Positions 1 to 7,301 are shown, numbered from the stretch's first letter. The stretch is 16,358 bases of DNA from WQZF01 sp031556405 (GCA_031556405.1 JAVBTC010000068.1:1-16358); one strand, 5' to 3'. Notes: generated by a model from the sequence alone, not told the origin. Made by a program: numbers and translations.

Positions 1-3000
1 CGACGGCGATTCGGGGATCTCCACCATGGCGAGACGCGCCTCGAATTGTTCCACGCGATTACGCGCGAACCGCGGCCAATGCTCGGCGCCGGGAATCAGC
101 TCGGCAAGCGCGCTCATCATCTGGCAGCCATTGCAGACACCAAGCGCGAAGCTGTCATAGCGCTGGAAGAAAGCCTCGAATCCGTCGCGCGCGCGGCTGT
201 TGAAAAGTATCGTTTTCGCCCACCCCTGGCCCGCTCCGAGGACGTCGCCGTACGAAAAGCCGCCGCAGGCGGCCAGACCGTTGAACGCGGCAAGCGTCAC
301 GCGGCCGGAAAGAAGGTCGCTCATATGCACGTCGACGGCGGAAAACCCGGCGCGGTCGAAGGCAGCCGCCATTTCGACGTGCCCATTGACGCCTTGTTCG
401 CGCAGGATCGCAATGCGCGGACGGGCTCCGCTGGCGATGAAAGGAGCGGCGATATCGTCGGCGGGATCGAAAGTGAGCGTGGCGGAAAGGCCGGGATCGT
501 CGGTATCGAGAATGGCGTCGAACGCTTCCTGCGCGCACTGCGGGTCGTCACGCAGCGCCTGCATGCGGTAGCTGGTTTCCGACCACGCGCGTTGCAGATC
601 GATGCGCGGTTCCCGCAGCACGGCCCTGGCGTTACGGACGATACGAATTTCGTCGCCAGCGTTCGGATGGCCGATGAAGTCGTAACACCCTTTGAGGCCC
701 GCCTCGCGCAGGATTCCGGTGATACGCTCGCGGTCGTCGCGGCGGATCTGGATCACCGCTCCCAGTTCTTCGTTGAACAGCGCCGCGAGCAGGCGTTCGT
801 GCGCCCGCCCGTGCAGGATACCGGGAGCGCGTTCGCTGCCGTCGATGTCCAGCGCCTGCGCGTCGTAGCAAAGACCGTCGAGCGTGAGCGTAACGCCGCA
901 ATGCGCGGCAAATGCCATTTCGCAGACCGTGGCGAAGAGGCCGCCATCGCCGCGGTCATGGTAGGCAAGTATCAATCCTGCCGTATTGAGGCGCTGCACA
1001 GCATCGAAAAAGGCCTCGAGGCGCGCGGCACCGCTTTTGATCCGGTCGCCGCGCTCGTCGCTTTCTCCACCCTTTTCTTCCATACCGGCATCGAGATCCG
1101 GCGCTTCCTCGCCGGTGGCGTTATAGACCTGGGCCAGCGCGGAACCGCCGAGGCGCTGCCGGCCGGCGGCGATGTCGAGCAGGAGCAGTTCGGTTTCGCC
1201 CAGTTCCGGTTCGAGACACAATTGCGGCGTCAGCGTGCGGCGCGCATCCGTCACGGGAGCAAAAGCGGTAACGATCAGCGACAGGGGCGAAACGACTTCT
1301 TTTCCTTCCGCCTCTTTCGCTTCCGTATCATTTACGCGCTCTTCCCAGCGCGTGCGCATCGACAGCGAATCCTTGCCGACCGGAATCGAGATCCGCAACT
1401 GCTGGCAAAGATCGGATACCGCGCGCACGGTGTCGAAAAGGCGCGCATCCTCGCCCGGCGTACCGGCGGCGGCCATCCAGTTGGCGGAAAGCTTCACCTG
1501 CGCCAGCGCCTCGACCGGCGCCGCGGCGAGGTTGGTGATCGCCTCGCCCACCGCCATGCGGCCCGAGGCCGGCGCATCGATGAGTGCAAGCGGCGTGCGT
1601 TCGCCGAGCGCGAAGGCTTCGCCGCCGTAACCGGTAAAGCAGGCCAGCGTCACCGCGACGTTGGCCACCGGCACCTGCCACGGCCCGACCATCTGGTCGC
1701 GCGCGGTCAGCCCGCCGACGGAACGATCGCCGATGGTGATCAGGAACGTCTTGTCCGCCACCGCGGGCAGGCGCAGCACGCGGTAGGCGGCATCGCGCAG
1801 ATCGATATCGGCGGCGGCAAACGGAATCTTCGAGTAATCGATCCGGGCGACATCGCGGGTCATCCGCGGCGGTTTGCCGAACAGCGCTTCCATCGAGAGT
1901 TCGACCGGCCGGTTGCCGAAGCTGCGGTCGTCGACGTAGAGCCGCTGGTCTTCGCTGGCAACGCCGACGATGGCGAACGGACAGCGCTCGCGTTCGCAGA
2001 TGGCGCGGAATTCCTCCAGTCGCGAAGGCGCCAGCGCCAGAACATAACGTTCCTGGGCTTCGTTGCACCAGATTTCGGCGGGCGACATTCCCGGTTCCAG
2101 CACCGGAATCTCGCGCAGTTCGAATTCGGCGCCGCATCCGGCGCCATGCGCGAGCTCGGGAAGTGCATTGGAAAGTCCGCCGGCGCCGACGTCGTGGATC
2201 GAGAGGATCGGATTGCCGTCGCCGGGCAGGGTACCGTCGCCGTGCGGCGCCCCCAGTTGCCAGCAGCGGTCGATGACTTCCTGTGCGCGCCGCTGGATTT
2301 CCGGATTGCCGCGCTGCACGGAGGCGAAATCGAGTTCTTCGTTGTTGGTGCCGGTACTCATCGACGAAGCGGCGCCGCCGCCCAATCCGATCAGCATCCC
2401 CGGACCGCCCAGTTGGATGAAGAGAATGCCGGCGGGCAGCATTTCCACCTTGAACGCCTGCGTGCCCTGGATCGCGCCGATGCCGCCTGCGATCATGATC
2501 GGCTTGTGATAACCGCGCGCCATGCCGGCGACGGTCTGTTCATAGGTACGGAAATAACCGGCCAGGTTCGGACGGCCGAATTCGTTGTTGAATGCCGCCG
2601 CGCCGATCGGCCCTTCGAGCATGATCGAGAGTGCGCTGGCAATCCGCGCCGGGCGGCCGGTGGTGGTTTCCCACGGTTGTTCCGCGCCGGGAATGAAAAG
2701 ATTGGAGACGGAGAAACCGCACAGCCCGGCCTTGGGACGAGCACCGCAGCCCGTCGCGCCCTCGTCGCGGATTTCGCCGCCGGCACCGGTCGCGGCGCCG
2801 GGAAAAGGGGAAATCGCCGTCGGGTGGTTGTGCGTTTCCACCTTGGCGAGAAAATGCGTCAATTCCTCGTGTTCGTGGTAAATCCCGGCCTGGCCGGGAT
2901 AAAAGCGCGGAATCCGGCCGCCTTTCAGAATTGCGGCATTGTCCGCGTAGGCGACGATGGTACCCGCGGGTTGCGCCTTGTGCGTTTCGCGGATCATGCC

Positions 3001-3714
3001 GAATAGCGTTTCTTCGCGCGCCGCGCCGTCGATCACCCAACTGGCGTTGAAAATCTTGTGCCGGCAGTGTTCCGAGTTGGCCTGTGCGAACATCATCAGT
3101 TCAACGTCGCTGGGATCGCGCTGCAGCGCAGTAAACAAATCAGCCAGATAGTCGATTTCGTCTTCTGACAATGCCAGTCCGAGCGCGACATTCGCCGCTT
3201 CCAGCGCGGCACGGCCGCCAGAGAGGAATCCGACGGTGGAAAGCGGCTGCGGTTCGAAATGCCGGAACAGCGCACGCGCCTGGGAAAAATCATCCCACAC
3301 CGATTCGGTCATCCGGTCATGCAGAAATTCATGGAGGTGCGCGCCGACCCTTGCCGGCAATGCCGGTTCGATGTGCCAGAGAATGCCGCGTTCGACCCGC
3401 TCGACGGCATCCAGCCCGCAGTTCCACGCGATCTCGGTGGCTTTCGACGACCATGGCGATACCGTACCCTCGCGCGGCGTGACCAGGAACAGCGACCCGG
3501 TTACCGGCGGAGCTTCGGCTACGTGCGCGTCGAGCAGAGTGAGCAGTCGCGCTTCCTCTTCCAGTGTCAGCGGCCGGCGCAAAGCGACGAGATACCAGTA
3601 TTCCGCCGTTGCCGCAGCTACCTCCGGCACTGCGGCGGAAAAACGGGCACGCAGACGTTCACGGTGAAAATCGGAAAAGGCGGGCGCGCCGCGCAAAAAC
3701 AGGAGAGGGATCAT
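1..3714 (-). CDS. purL: Phosphoribosylformylglycinamidine synthase, full-length fused type, 3' end outside window
   Basis: FGAM synthase, fourth step of purine synthesis: converts FGAR, glutamine and ATP to FGAM in the cytoplasm. The first 1238 codons lie in the window; the C-terminus runs off the left edge. The start (reading MIPLLFLRGAPAFSDF) aligns with the N-terminus of E. coli PurL; no clear Shine-Dalgarno precedes it. Seen in order: VETHNHPTAISPFPGAAT with GGEIRDEGATG (residues about 300-325), LGGGAASSMSTGTNNEELDF, IHDVGAGGLSNA, AFNNEFGRP, ANWMAAAG, IPVGKDSLSM, FNEELGAVIQ, and the glutaminase domain with ACGGFSYGDVLGAGQGWAK and the nucleophile in ALGVCNGCQM (Cys1194; Cys1135 in E. coli). 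The catalytic His and Glu would lie beyond the edge. It is about 59 residues longer than E. coli to this Cys, partly from an acidic, Gly-rich insert near 1030-1125. Family assignment is very secure. Confidence 0.97.
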   Translation of the reverse strand, partial: MIPLLFLRGAPAFSDFHRERLRARFSAAVPEVAAATAEYWYLVALRRPLTLEEEARLLTLLDAHVAEAPPVTGSLFLVTPREGTVSPWSSKATEIAWNCGLDAVERVERGILWHIEPALPARVGAHLHEFLHDRMTESVWDDFSQARALFRHFEPQPLSTVGFLSGGRAALEAANVALGLALSEDEIDYLADLFTALQRDPSDVELMMFAQANSEHCRHKIFNASWVIDGAAREETLFGMIRETHKAQPAGTIVAYADNAAILKGGRIPRFYPGQAGIYHEHEELTHFLAKVETHNHPTAISPFPGAATGAGGEIRDEGATGCGARPKAGLCGFSVSNLFIPGAEQPWETTTGRPARIASALSIMLEGPIGAAAFNNEFGRPNLAGYFRTYEQTVAGMARGYHKPIMIAGGIGAIQGTQAFKVEMLPAGILFIQLGGPGMLIGLGGGAASSMSTGTNNEELDFASVQRGNPEIQRRAQEVIDRCWQLGAPHGDGTLPGDGNPILSIHDVGAGGLSNALPELAHGAGCGAEFELREIPVLEPGMSPAEIWCNEAQERYVLALAPSRLEEFRAICERERCPFAIVGVASEDQRLYVDDRSFGNRPVELSMEALFGKPPRMTRDVARIDYSKIPFAAADIDLRDAAYRVLRLPAVADKTFLITIGDRSVGGLTARDQMVGPWQVPVANVAVTLACFTGYGGEAFALGERTPLALIDAPASGRMAVGEAITNLAAAPVEALAQVKLSANWMAAAGTPGEDARLFDTVRAVSDLCQQLRISIPVGKDSLSMRTRWEERVNDTEAKEAEGKEVVSPLSLIVTAFAPVTDARRTLTPQLCLEPELGETELLLLDIAAGRQRLGGSALAQVYNATGEEAPDLDAGMEEKGGESDERGDRIKSGAARLEAFFDAVQRLNTAGLILAYHDRGDGGLFATVCEMAFAAHCGVTLTLDGLCYDAQALDIDGSERAPGILHGRAHERLLAALFNEELGAVIQIRRDDRERITGILREAGLKGCYDFIGHPNAGDEIRIVRNARAVLREPRIDLQRAWSETSYRMQALRDDPQCAQEAFDAILDTDDPGLSATLTFDPADDIAAPFIASGARPRIAILREQGVNGHVEMAAAFDRAGFSAVDVHMSDLLSGRVTLAAFNGLAACGGFSYGDVLGAGQGWAKTILFNSRARDGFEAFFQRYDSFALGVCNGCQMMSALAELIPGAEHWPRFARNRVEQFEARLAMVEIPESPS

Positions 3715-3760
3715 GGCAGGGCGGAAAACAAAGGGAAAAATACGGCGGAAGAAAGCGGGA

Positions 3761-3766
3761 ATTATA
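3761..3766 (-). promoter_or_regulatory. Candidate -10 element for purL
   Basis: A perfect TATAAT on the minus strand, 46 bases upstream of the purL start, would give a leader of about 40 nt. No recognisable TTGACA lies 16-18 bp upstream, so a promoter here would need an activator or another feature. It could be a chance match. Confidence 0.3.
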
Positions 3767-3787
3767 GCCGTATCCGGGGTATGCGCT

Positions 3788-3835
3788 CCCTTCGACACCT
3801 CTTGCGATACCCTTCGCGACACCTTTTGCGCGGTA
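3788..3835. repeat. Two-copy imperfect tandem repeat upstream of purL
   Basis: Copy 1 is 3788-3809 and copy 2 is 3810-3835. On the minus strand both read GCAARAGGTGTCG followed by AAGGG; copy 2 carries two extra CG pairs. They lie directly upstream of the candidate purL -10, where an activator or repressor would bind. They do not match the PurR palindrome of E. coli. They may be an operator or simply a local duplication. Confidence 0.6.
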
Positions 3836-4006
3836 TTTCCGGCTCCGTCCTTGCGACGAAAAAAAAGGGAACGAAACATGATTTTGGCGATATTTTCCGG
3901 AGGAAAAAATCCTGTCTTCCCGCGCCGCCTTTACCCTCAAAGCGCGGGTTAAATAATTAACTCGTACAGTTCACTACAGCAATGAAAACAAAAATTATTC
4001 TATAAT

Positions 4007-4045
4007 GGAAAAACGGAAACACGAACAATCGAACGATGCTTCCGT
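4007..4045 (-). terminator. Intrinsic terminator of metY
   Basis: On the minus strand ACGGAAGCAT (4045-4036) pairs with GTGTTTCCGT (4022-4013). This gives a 10-bp stem with two G-U pairs and a 13-nt loop, followed directly by a run of five T. It starts 20 bases after the metY stop, so metY is probably terminated here and not co-transcribed with purL. Confidence 0.75.
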
Positions 4046-4064
4046 CTTTTCCACAGCAGGATTT

Positions 4065-5336
4065 TCAGGCCTTTTTCAACGCCTGGTCGAGATCGGCAAT
4101 CAGATCATCGATGTGCTCGATGCCGACCGAAATCCGGATCATGTCTTCGGAAACCCCCGCCTTTTCGAGTTCCGCCGGCGAAAGCTGACGGTGCGTGGTC
4201 GTTGCGGGGTGGCAGGCAAGCGTCTTGCAGTCGCCGATGTTGACCAGACGCACGACCAGTTGCAGTGCGTCCTGGAAGCGCGCGCCGGCTTCGCGGCCGC
4301 CCTTGACGCCGAAATTGAGGATACCGGAAGCGCGGCCGCCCATGTATTTCTGCACCAGCGCATGATCCTTGTGTCCGGGCAATCCGGCATAGTTTACCCA
4401 GCTCACCTTTTCGTGTCCCTGCAGGAAGCCGGCGACTTTGACGGCGTTCTCGCAGATGCGGTCCATGCGCAGCGCCAGGGTTTCGATGCCTTGCAGGATG
4501 AGAAAGGAGTTCAGCGGCGAAATCGCTCCGCCCATGTTGCGCAGCGGCACGACGCGGGCGCGGCCGATGTAGGCGGCGGGTCCCAGTGCTTCGGTATAGA
4601 CGACGCCATGATAGGAAACATCCGGTTCGTTGAGACGCTTGAAGCGCTCCTTGTGCTCCGCCCACGGAAATTTTCCGGAGTCGACGATGATGCCGCCGAG
4701 CGAATTCCCGTGTCCACCGAGGTATTTGGTCAGTGCATGAACGACGATGTCGGCGCCATGCTCGAAAGGCCGGCAGAGGCAAGGGCTGGGAACGGTATTG
4801 TCGACGATCAGCGGAATGCCGTGCTTGTGCGCGATCGTGGCGAGCACTTCGAAATCGGTGACGTTACCGAGCGGATTGCCGACCGACTCGCAAAAAATCG
4901 CCTTGGTGCGCTTATCGATCAAGCTTTCGAACTGGGCCGGCTCCCGGTAATCGGCAAAGCGCACGTCGATGCCGTATTGCGGCAGCGTATGGGCGAAAAG
5001 ATTGTAGGTGCCGCCGTACAGCGTCGAAGCGGAAACGATGTTGTCGCCGGCTTCGGAAATCGTCTGGATGGCGTAGGTAATCGCCGTCATCCCTGAGGAC
5101 AGCGCCAGGCCGGCAATGCCGCCCTCGAGCGCGGCAACGCGCTTTTCCAGGATGTCGTTGGTCGGATTCGTGATCCGGGTGTAGATATTGCCCGGCACCT
5201 TCAGATCGAACAGATCGGCGCCATGCTGGGTACTGTCGAACGCATAAGAGGTCGTCTGATAGATCGGCACCGCGACCGATTTGGTCGTCGCTTCCGGAGC
5301 GTAACCGGCGTGAACGGCAAGCGTTTCAAGTTTCAT
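4065..5336 (-). CDS. metY: O-acetylhomoserine aminocarboxypropyltransferase (sulfhydrylase)
   Basis: PLP enzyme of the Cys/Met-metabolism family (PF01053) that makes homocysteine from O-acetylhomoserine and sulfide, the direct-sulfhydrylation route to methionine. At 423 residues it has the usual MetY length, longer than MetB or MetZ. Visible: the phosphate-binding YTRITNPT (residues 52-59) and SSGMTAI (80-86), cofactor Asp in IVDNT (D179), the Schiff-base lysine in HALTKYLGGHG (K204), and the C-terminal HPATTTHRQLS (376-386) and RISVGIEH. An AAAGGAA ribosome binding site lies 8 bases before the ATG. It is a single-gene unit, with a divergent gene upstream and its own terminator downstream. 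MetZ is the main alternative, but length and the HPATTTHRQL signature favour MetY. Confidence 0.93.
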   Translation of the reverse strand: MKLETLAVHAGYAPEATTKSVAVPIYQTTSYAFDSTQHGADLFDLKVPGNIYTRITNPTNDILEKRVAALEGGIAGLALSSGMTAITYAIQTISEAGDNIVSASTLYGGTYNLFAHTLPQYGIDVRFADYREPAQFESLIDKRTKAIFCESVGNPLGNVTDFEVLATIAHKHGIPLIVDNTVPSPCLCRPFEHGADIVVHALTKYLGGHGNSLGGIIVDSGKFPWAEHKERFKRLNEPDVSYHGVVYTEALGPAAYIGRARVVPLRNMGGAISPLNSFLILQGIETLALRMDRICENAVKVAGFLQGHEKVSWVNYAGLPGHKDHALVQKYMGGRASGILNFGVKGGREAGARFQDALQLVVRLVNIGDCKTLACHPATTTHRQLSPAELEKAGVSEDMIRISVGIEHIDDLIADLDQALKKA

Positions 5337-5583
5337 CTGCGTTCCTTTCAGAGTTTTGAGTCTGGCGATGCTAACATTAAACCGATTCCCGGCTTATACG
5401 ACTTAAGCATGAGCTTATAGAGCAATTCCCCAAAATTCCCGGATGCGAAAACGATCCGCAGACAATACGAACGCGAACGAGTATGCGGCAAGACGATACC
5501 GGCGGAGCATGGGAATTTCCGGCAATCGTCGTAGCGCGGCGCCCTAATCGGAAAAATTGGAAAAAACTGAAATATTTACCATC

Positions 5584-6405
5584 ATGGCAGAAATACCCAT
5601 CCTCATCAGCGAAGAAGCCGGCGTACGTTATTTGCATCTGGGATCGGACTGGATCCAAGGCGCGATGCGGATCCGCCGCCCCTGGGATCTGGAACTCGCC
5701 TACACCCAGGAAATGATGGCAGGGCTTTTACTGCGCGAACCGCCCTGGCCGAAAAATGCTCTTCTGGTCGGGCTCGGCGCGGGTTCGCTGACAAAATTCA
5801 TCTGGCGTTATCTGCCGCAAACGCAATGCACCGTGGTCGAAATCAATGCCCACATGCCCGCGTTCGCGAGGGAAAATTTCGATGTTCCCGACGATCCACG
5901 GCGAATCAAAATCATTATCGACGACGGCGTCGCCTATATGGCCGAGGGAGTTGTCGAATCCTCTCTAGACGGCAATTCCGACGATTCCGGAACCGTTTTC
6001 AGCGCCCTGCCCGATACCGAGCGCTTTGATGCCATCATGGTCGACGGCTTCGACCACCGCGCGCGTCCCGGAAAGCTCGACAGCCTGGATTTCTACCGCC
6101 ACTGCCGGGCGCGTCTGACCGACGAAGGACTATTCTGTGTAAACCTGCTCGGCCACCAGCGCGGTTTCAAGGCCAGCACCGCACGCATCAACAAGGCATT
6201 TTCCGGGCGCTCGCTGATTTTTCCTTCCTGCGACAGCGGCAATACCATTGCCTTCGCTACCGGGGGTGCACCTGTCTCGGTCGATATTCCTGAACTGCGC
6301 GTACGCGCAGCAGCAGTCAAGCGCCAGACCGGCCTCAATCTCAACCCCGCGATCACGCGGATTCAATTCACCAAGATTTTACCCGAAGGCATGCTGGAAC
6401 TCTAA
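5584..6405 (+). CDS. Spermidine synthase-like (SpeE-fold) protein
   Basis: 273-residue class I methyltransferase-fold protein of the spermidine/spermine synthase superfamily. Seen: a nucleotide-binding loop LLVGLGAGSLTKFI (60-73), acidic strand end VVEIN (84-88), IDDGVAYM (112-119), and DAIMVDGFDH (149-158). In true aminopropyltransferases the first loop is GGGDG and the last is DSTDP-like. Neither is present here, so polyamine synthesis should not be assumed; it belongs with the SpeE-like proteins of unknown substrate. About 20 extra Ser/Asp-rich residues (roughly 124-146) lie between two core strands. I chose ATG 5584, giving MAEIPILI; the frame is open upstream to a TTG at 5557. No strong ribosome binding site is seen at either. 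It is divergent from metY and stands alone. Confidence 0.75.
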   Translation: MAEIPILISEEAGVRYLHLGSDWIQGAMRIRRPWDLELAYTQEMMAGLLLREPPWPKNALLVGLGAGSLTKFIWRYLPQTQCTVVEINAHMPAFARENFDVPDDPRRIKIIIDDGVAYMAEGVVESSLDGNSDDSGTVFSALPDTERFDAIMVDGFDHRARPGKLDSLDFYRHCRARLTDEGLFCVNLLGHQRGFKASTARINKAFSGRSLIFPSCDSGNTIAFATGGAPVSVDIPELRVRAAAVKRQTGLNLNPAITRIQFTKILPEGMLEL

Positions 6406-6470
6406 CCACTTTAAATGACAAAAATATTAATCATCCCTCTGGCAGAGGAAAAACACAAACAAAAAAGCCC

Positions 6471-6499
6471 TTGCACTTATGCGGTTAATTGCCTATGCT
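6471..6499 (+). promoter_or_regulatory. Sigma-70 promoter of the small orphan gene
   Basis: TTGCAC (6471-6476), an exact 17-bp spacer, then TATGCT (6494-6499). Transcription would start near 6506 and give a leader of about 219 nt before the ATG at 6725. This is the best promoter match in the window. Confidence 0.65.
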
Positions 6500-6505
6500 G
6501 AAAGT

Positions 6506-6724
6506 ACGTGCCGCACCTATAAGCTCCCATAAAGCCCGAAAGAGCCCGAAAGTTTGCTTGAAGGCAAGGGGAGTTCCGATAAAGCGGGCGAGAATAAATT
6601 CATAAGGAACCCGCAGGCGCTGTTGTGCCGAGTACGTCTTTTCGTGTCCGGTTGTCATTTTGACAAGCATGGGCGACACGAATTCCGTAATTCGAAGGCT
6701 GCCATCCATCTATGGAGACTTGTC
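6506..6724 (+). promoter_or_regulatory. Structured 5' leader with two competing folds (candidate RNA switch)
   Basis: Fold A: TTCGTGTC (6641-6648) pairs with GACACGAA (6675-6682) around an inner hairpin TTGTCA (6652-6657)/TGACAA (6661-6666), leaving the start region free. Fold B: CGAATT (6679-6684) pairs with AATTCG (6689-6694), and TGACAAG (6661-6667) pairs with CTTGTCA (6719-6725), whose last base is the A of the start codon. The folds share 6661-6666 and 6679-6682, so they exclude each other. Other pairings are GGCGC/GTGCC (6616-6629), GTTCC/GGAAC (6573-6577 with 6606-6610), GCCCG/CGGGC (6534 or 6544 with 6585-6589), and CTCCCATA (6524-6531) with the ribosome-binding segment TATGGAG (6711-6717). 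It resembles no riboswitch class I know. Pairing was found by eye and no energies were computed. Confidence 0.4.
6533..6552 (+). repeat. Exact tandem 10-mer in the leader
   Basis: AGCCCGAAAG occurs twice back to back (6533-6542 and 6543-6552). Either copy could pair through GCCCG with CGGGC at 6585-6589, so the repeat gives the leader two interchangeable partners for the same segment. Confidence 0.8.
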
Positions 6725-6982
6725 ATGTTGAGTTTGACGGATTGCCTGGACCTTTGCGATTTGCGCAAAGAAGAAATCGACGCCATTGCCGAACACGAGC
6801 ATATTCCGGTCATCGTTGCCGCCGAACTGGGCTGCGAACTGGTGAAAACGCCTTCAGGGGTCAGTGTGGTGGAAAGCATGATGCTGGACAACATCAGCCA
6901 TGCCAGAGAGCACGGCCATTTCCAGCATGCCGCGGAATTGACCAGCATTTACCAGCGTTTTCATAACGAACATCACGTCTAA
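6725..6982 (+). CDS. Small uncharacterised protein, 85 aa
   Basis: Conserved-looking soluble protein of unknown function. Starts MLSLTDCLDLCDL, with a central KEEIDAIAEHEHIP and VAAELG segment (about residues 15-38) and a His-rich end with HFQHAAEL and FHNEHHV. There is no signal peptide or membrane segment. From memory, similar 80-90-residue proteins with an EEIxAIAEHEHxP motif occur in other proteobacteria without an assigned role; this is recall, not a search. The ATG at 6725 follows a GGAG at 6714-6717. The frame is open upstream to a TTG at 6554, but that region behaves as leader RNA and has no protein-like composition. It has its own promoter and terminator, so it is monocistronic. The clustered His, Glu and Cys residues would allow metal binding, which is speculation. 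Confidence 0.75.
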   Translation: MLSLTDCLDLCDLRKEEIDAIAEHEHIPVIVAAELGCELVKTPSGVSVVESMMLDNISHAREHGHFQHAAELTSIYQRFHNEHHV

Positions 6983-7122
6983 GGCATGGCACGCGCGTAG
7001 TGCGCGCACGAATTGCTGGTACACGATCCGATTTTCGGTGGAGTTTTGGCCGGAAGGTGGGAGGGTGAGCGCTGCCGTCCGGCGTGCGTTACCTCAGCCT
7101 GAGGCCAGGGGATGGTTGCGGG
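6983..7122 (+). other. Hairpin-dense 3' untranslated region
   Basis: Between the small gene and its terminator lie successive inverted repeats: CGCGC/GCGCG near 6990-7005, CCGA/TCGG around 7028-7038, GCCGGA (7049-7054)/TCCGGC (7078-7083), and CCTCAG-c-CTGAGG (7092-7104). There is no ORF of note. It could be simple 3' UTR or the body of a terminator-ended small RNA; no internal promoter is convincing. Confidence 0.4.
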
Positions 7123-7163
7123 CGGCAGGTCTATGATAGCCTGCCGTTTTCGTTCGTTTTTTT
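7123..7163 (+). terminator. Intrinsic terminator after the small orphan gene
   Basis: CGGCAGG (7123-7129) pairs with CCTGCCG (7140-7146), a perfect 7-bp GC-rich stem with a 10-nt loop. It is followed by TTTTCGTTCG and then seven T. It should separate the small gene from the downstream exporter. Confidence 0.8.
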
Positions 7164-7301
7164 GTCCGCTTTTTGTCGTTTCCGGTTCGTTTCCTTATTT
7201 ATCCCCTGCTTTTATCCCTGTTCCTCTTTCGTCTTTTTCCGGCAACCTCACTCCGGCAAAAGGAATGTAGTCCACCGTTTTCAACCGACAATCCCGACGC
7301 A
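7164..7301 (+). other. Pyrimidine-rich region before the LysE-type gene
   Basis: On the plus strand 7147-7250 is almost all T and C with few A. No clear promoter or ribosome binding site is visible for the gene at 7302. The reading frame stays open upstream to a TTG at 7173, but the added residues look like translated leader sequence, not protein. Confidence 0.5.

Larger units (their letters stand above)
3715..4064. other. Intergenic region between purL and metY
   Basis: This 350-bp gap separates two minus-strand genes and holds no convincing ORF. It contains the metY terminator near metY, a 7-bp inverted repeat CCCGCGC/GCGCGGG (3919-3925 and 3942-3948), an A/T-rich palindrome TTTTCC-gga-GGAAAA (3893-3907), a tandem imperfect repeat (3788-3835) and a TATAAT on the minus strand (3766-3761). 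The stretch 3949-4012 is clearly more AT-rich than the flanking genes. The purL promoter should lie here. Confidence 0.6.

Noticed and set aside
46..3006. 986-codon open frame on the plus strand
   Set aside because: It lies antisense to purL, whose motifs are unmistakable in the opposite frame; the translation is Arg/Gly/Ala-rich with no domain. It is an artefact of GC-rich codon use.
3893..3907. TTTTCC-gga-GGAAAA palindrome as a terminator
   Set aside because: It is an A/T-rich stem with no downstream T-run on the minus strand, and a better metY terminator already lies at 4007-4045.
4005..5096. 363-codon plus-strand frame
   Set aside because: Antisense to metY across nearly its full length, with no recognisable motif or ribosome binding site.
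5337..5583. SAM-type riboswitch upstream of metY
   Set aside because: No conserved SAM-riboswitch core or stem pattern could be recognised in the metY leader.
6436..6448. CCTCT-ggc-AGAGG hairpin after the SpeE-like gene as a terminator
   Set aside because: The stem is only 5 bp and is followed by A on the plus strand and by mixed sequence on the minus strand, with no T-run in either direction.
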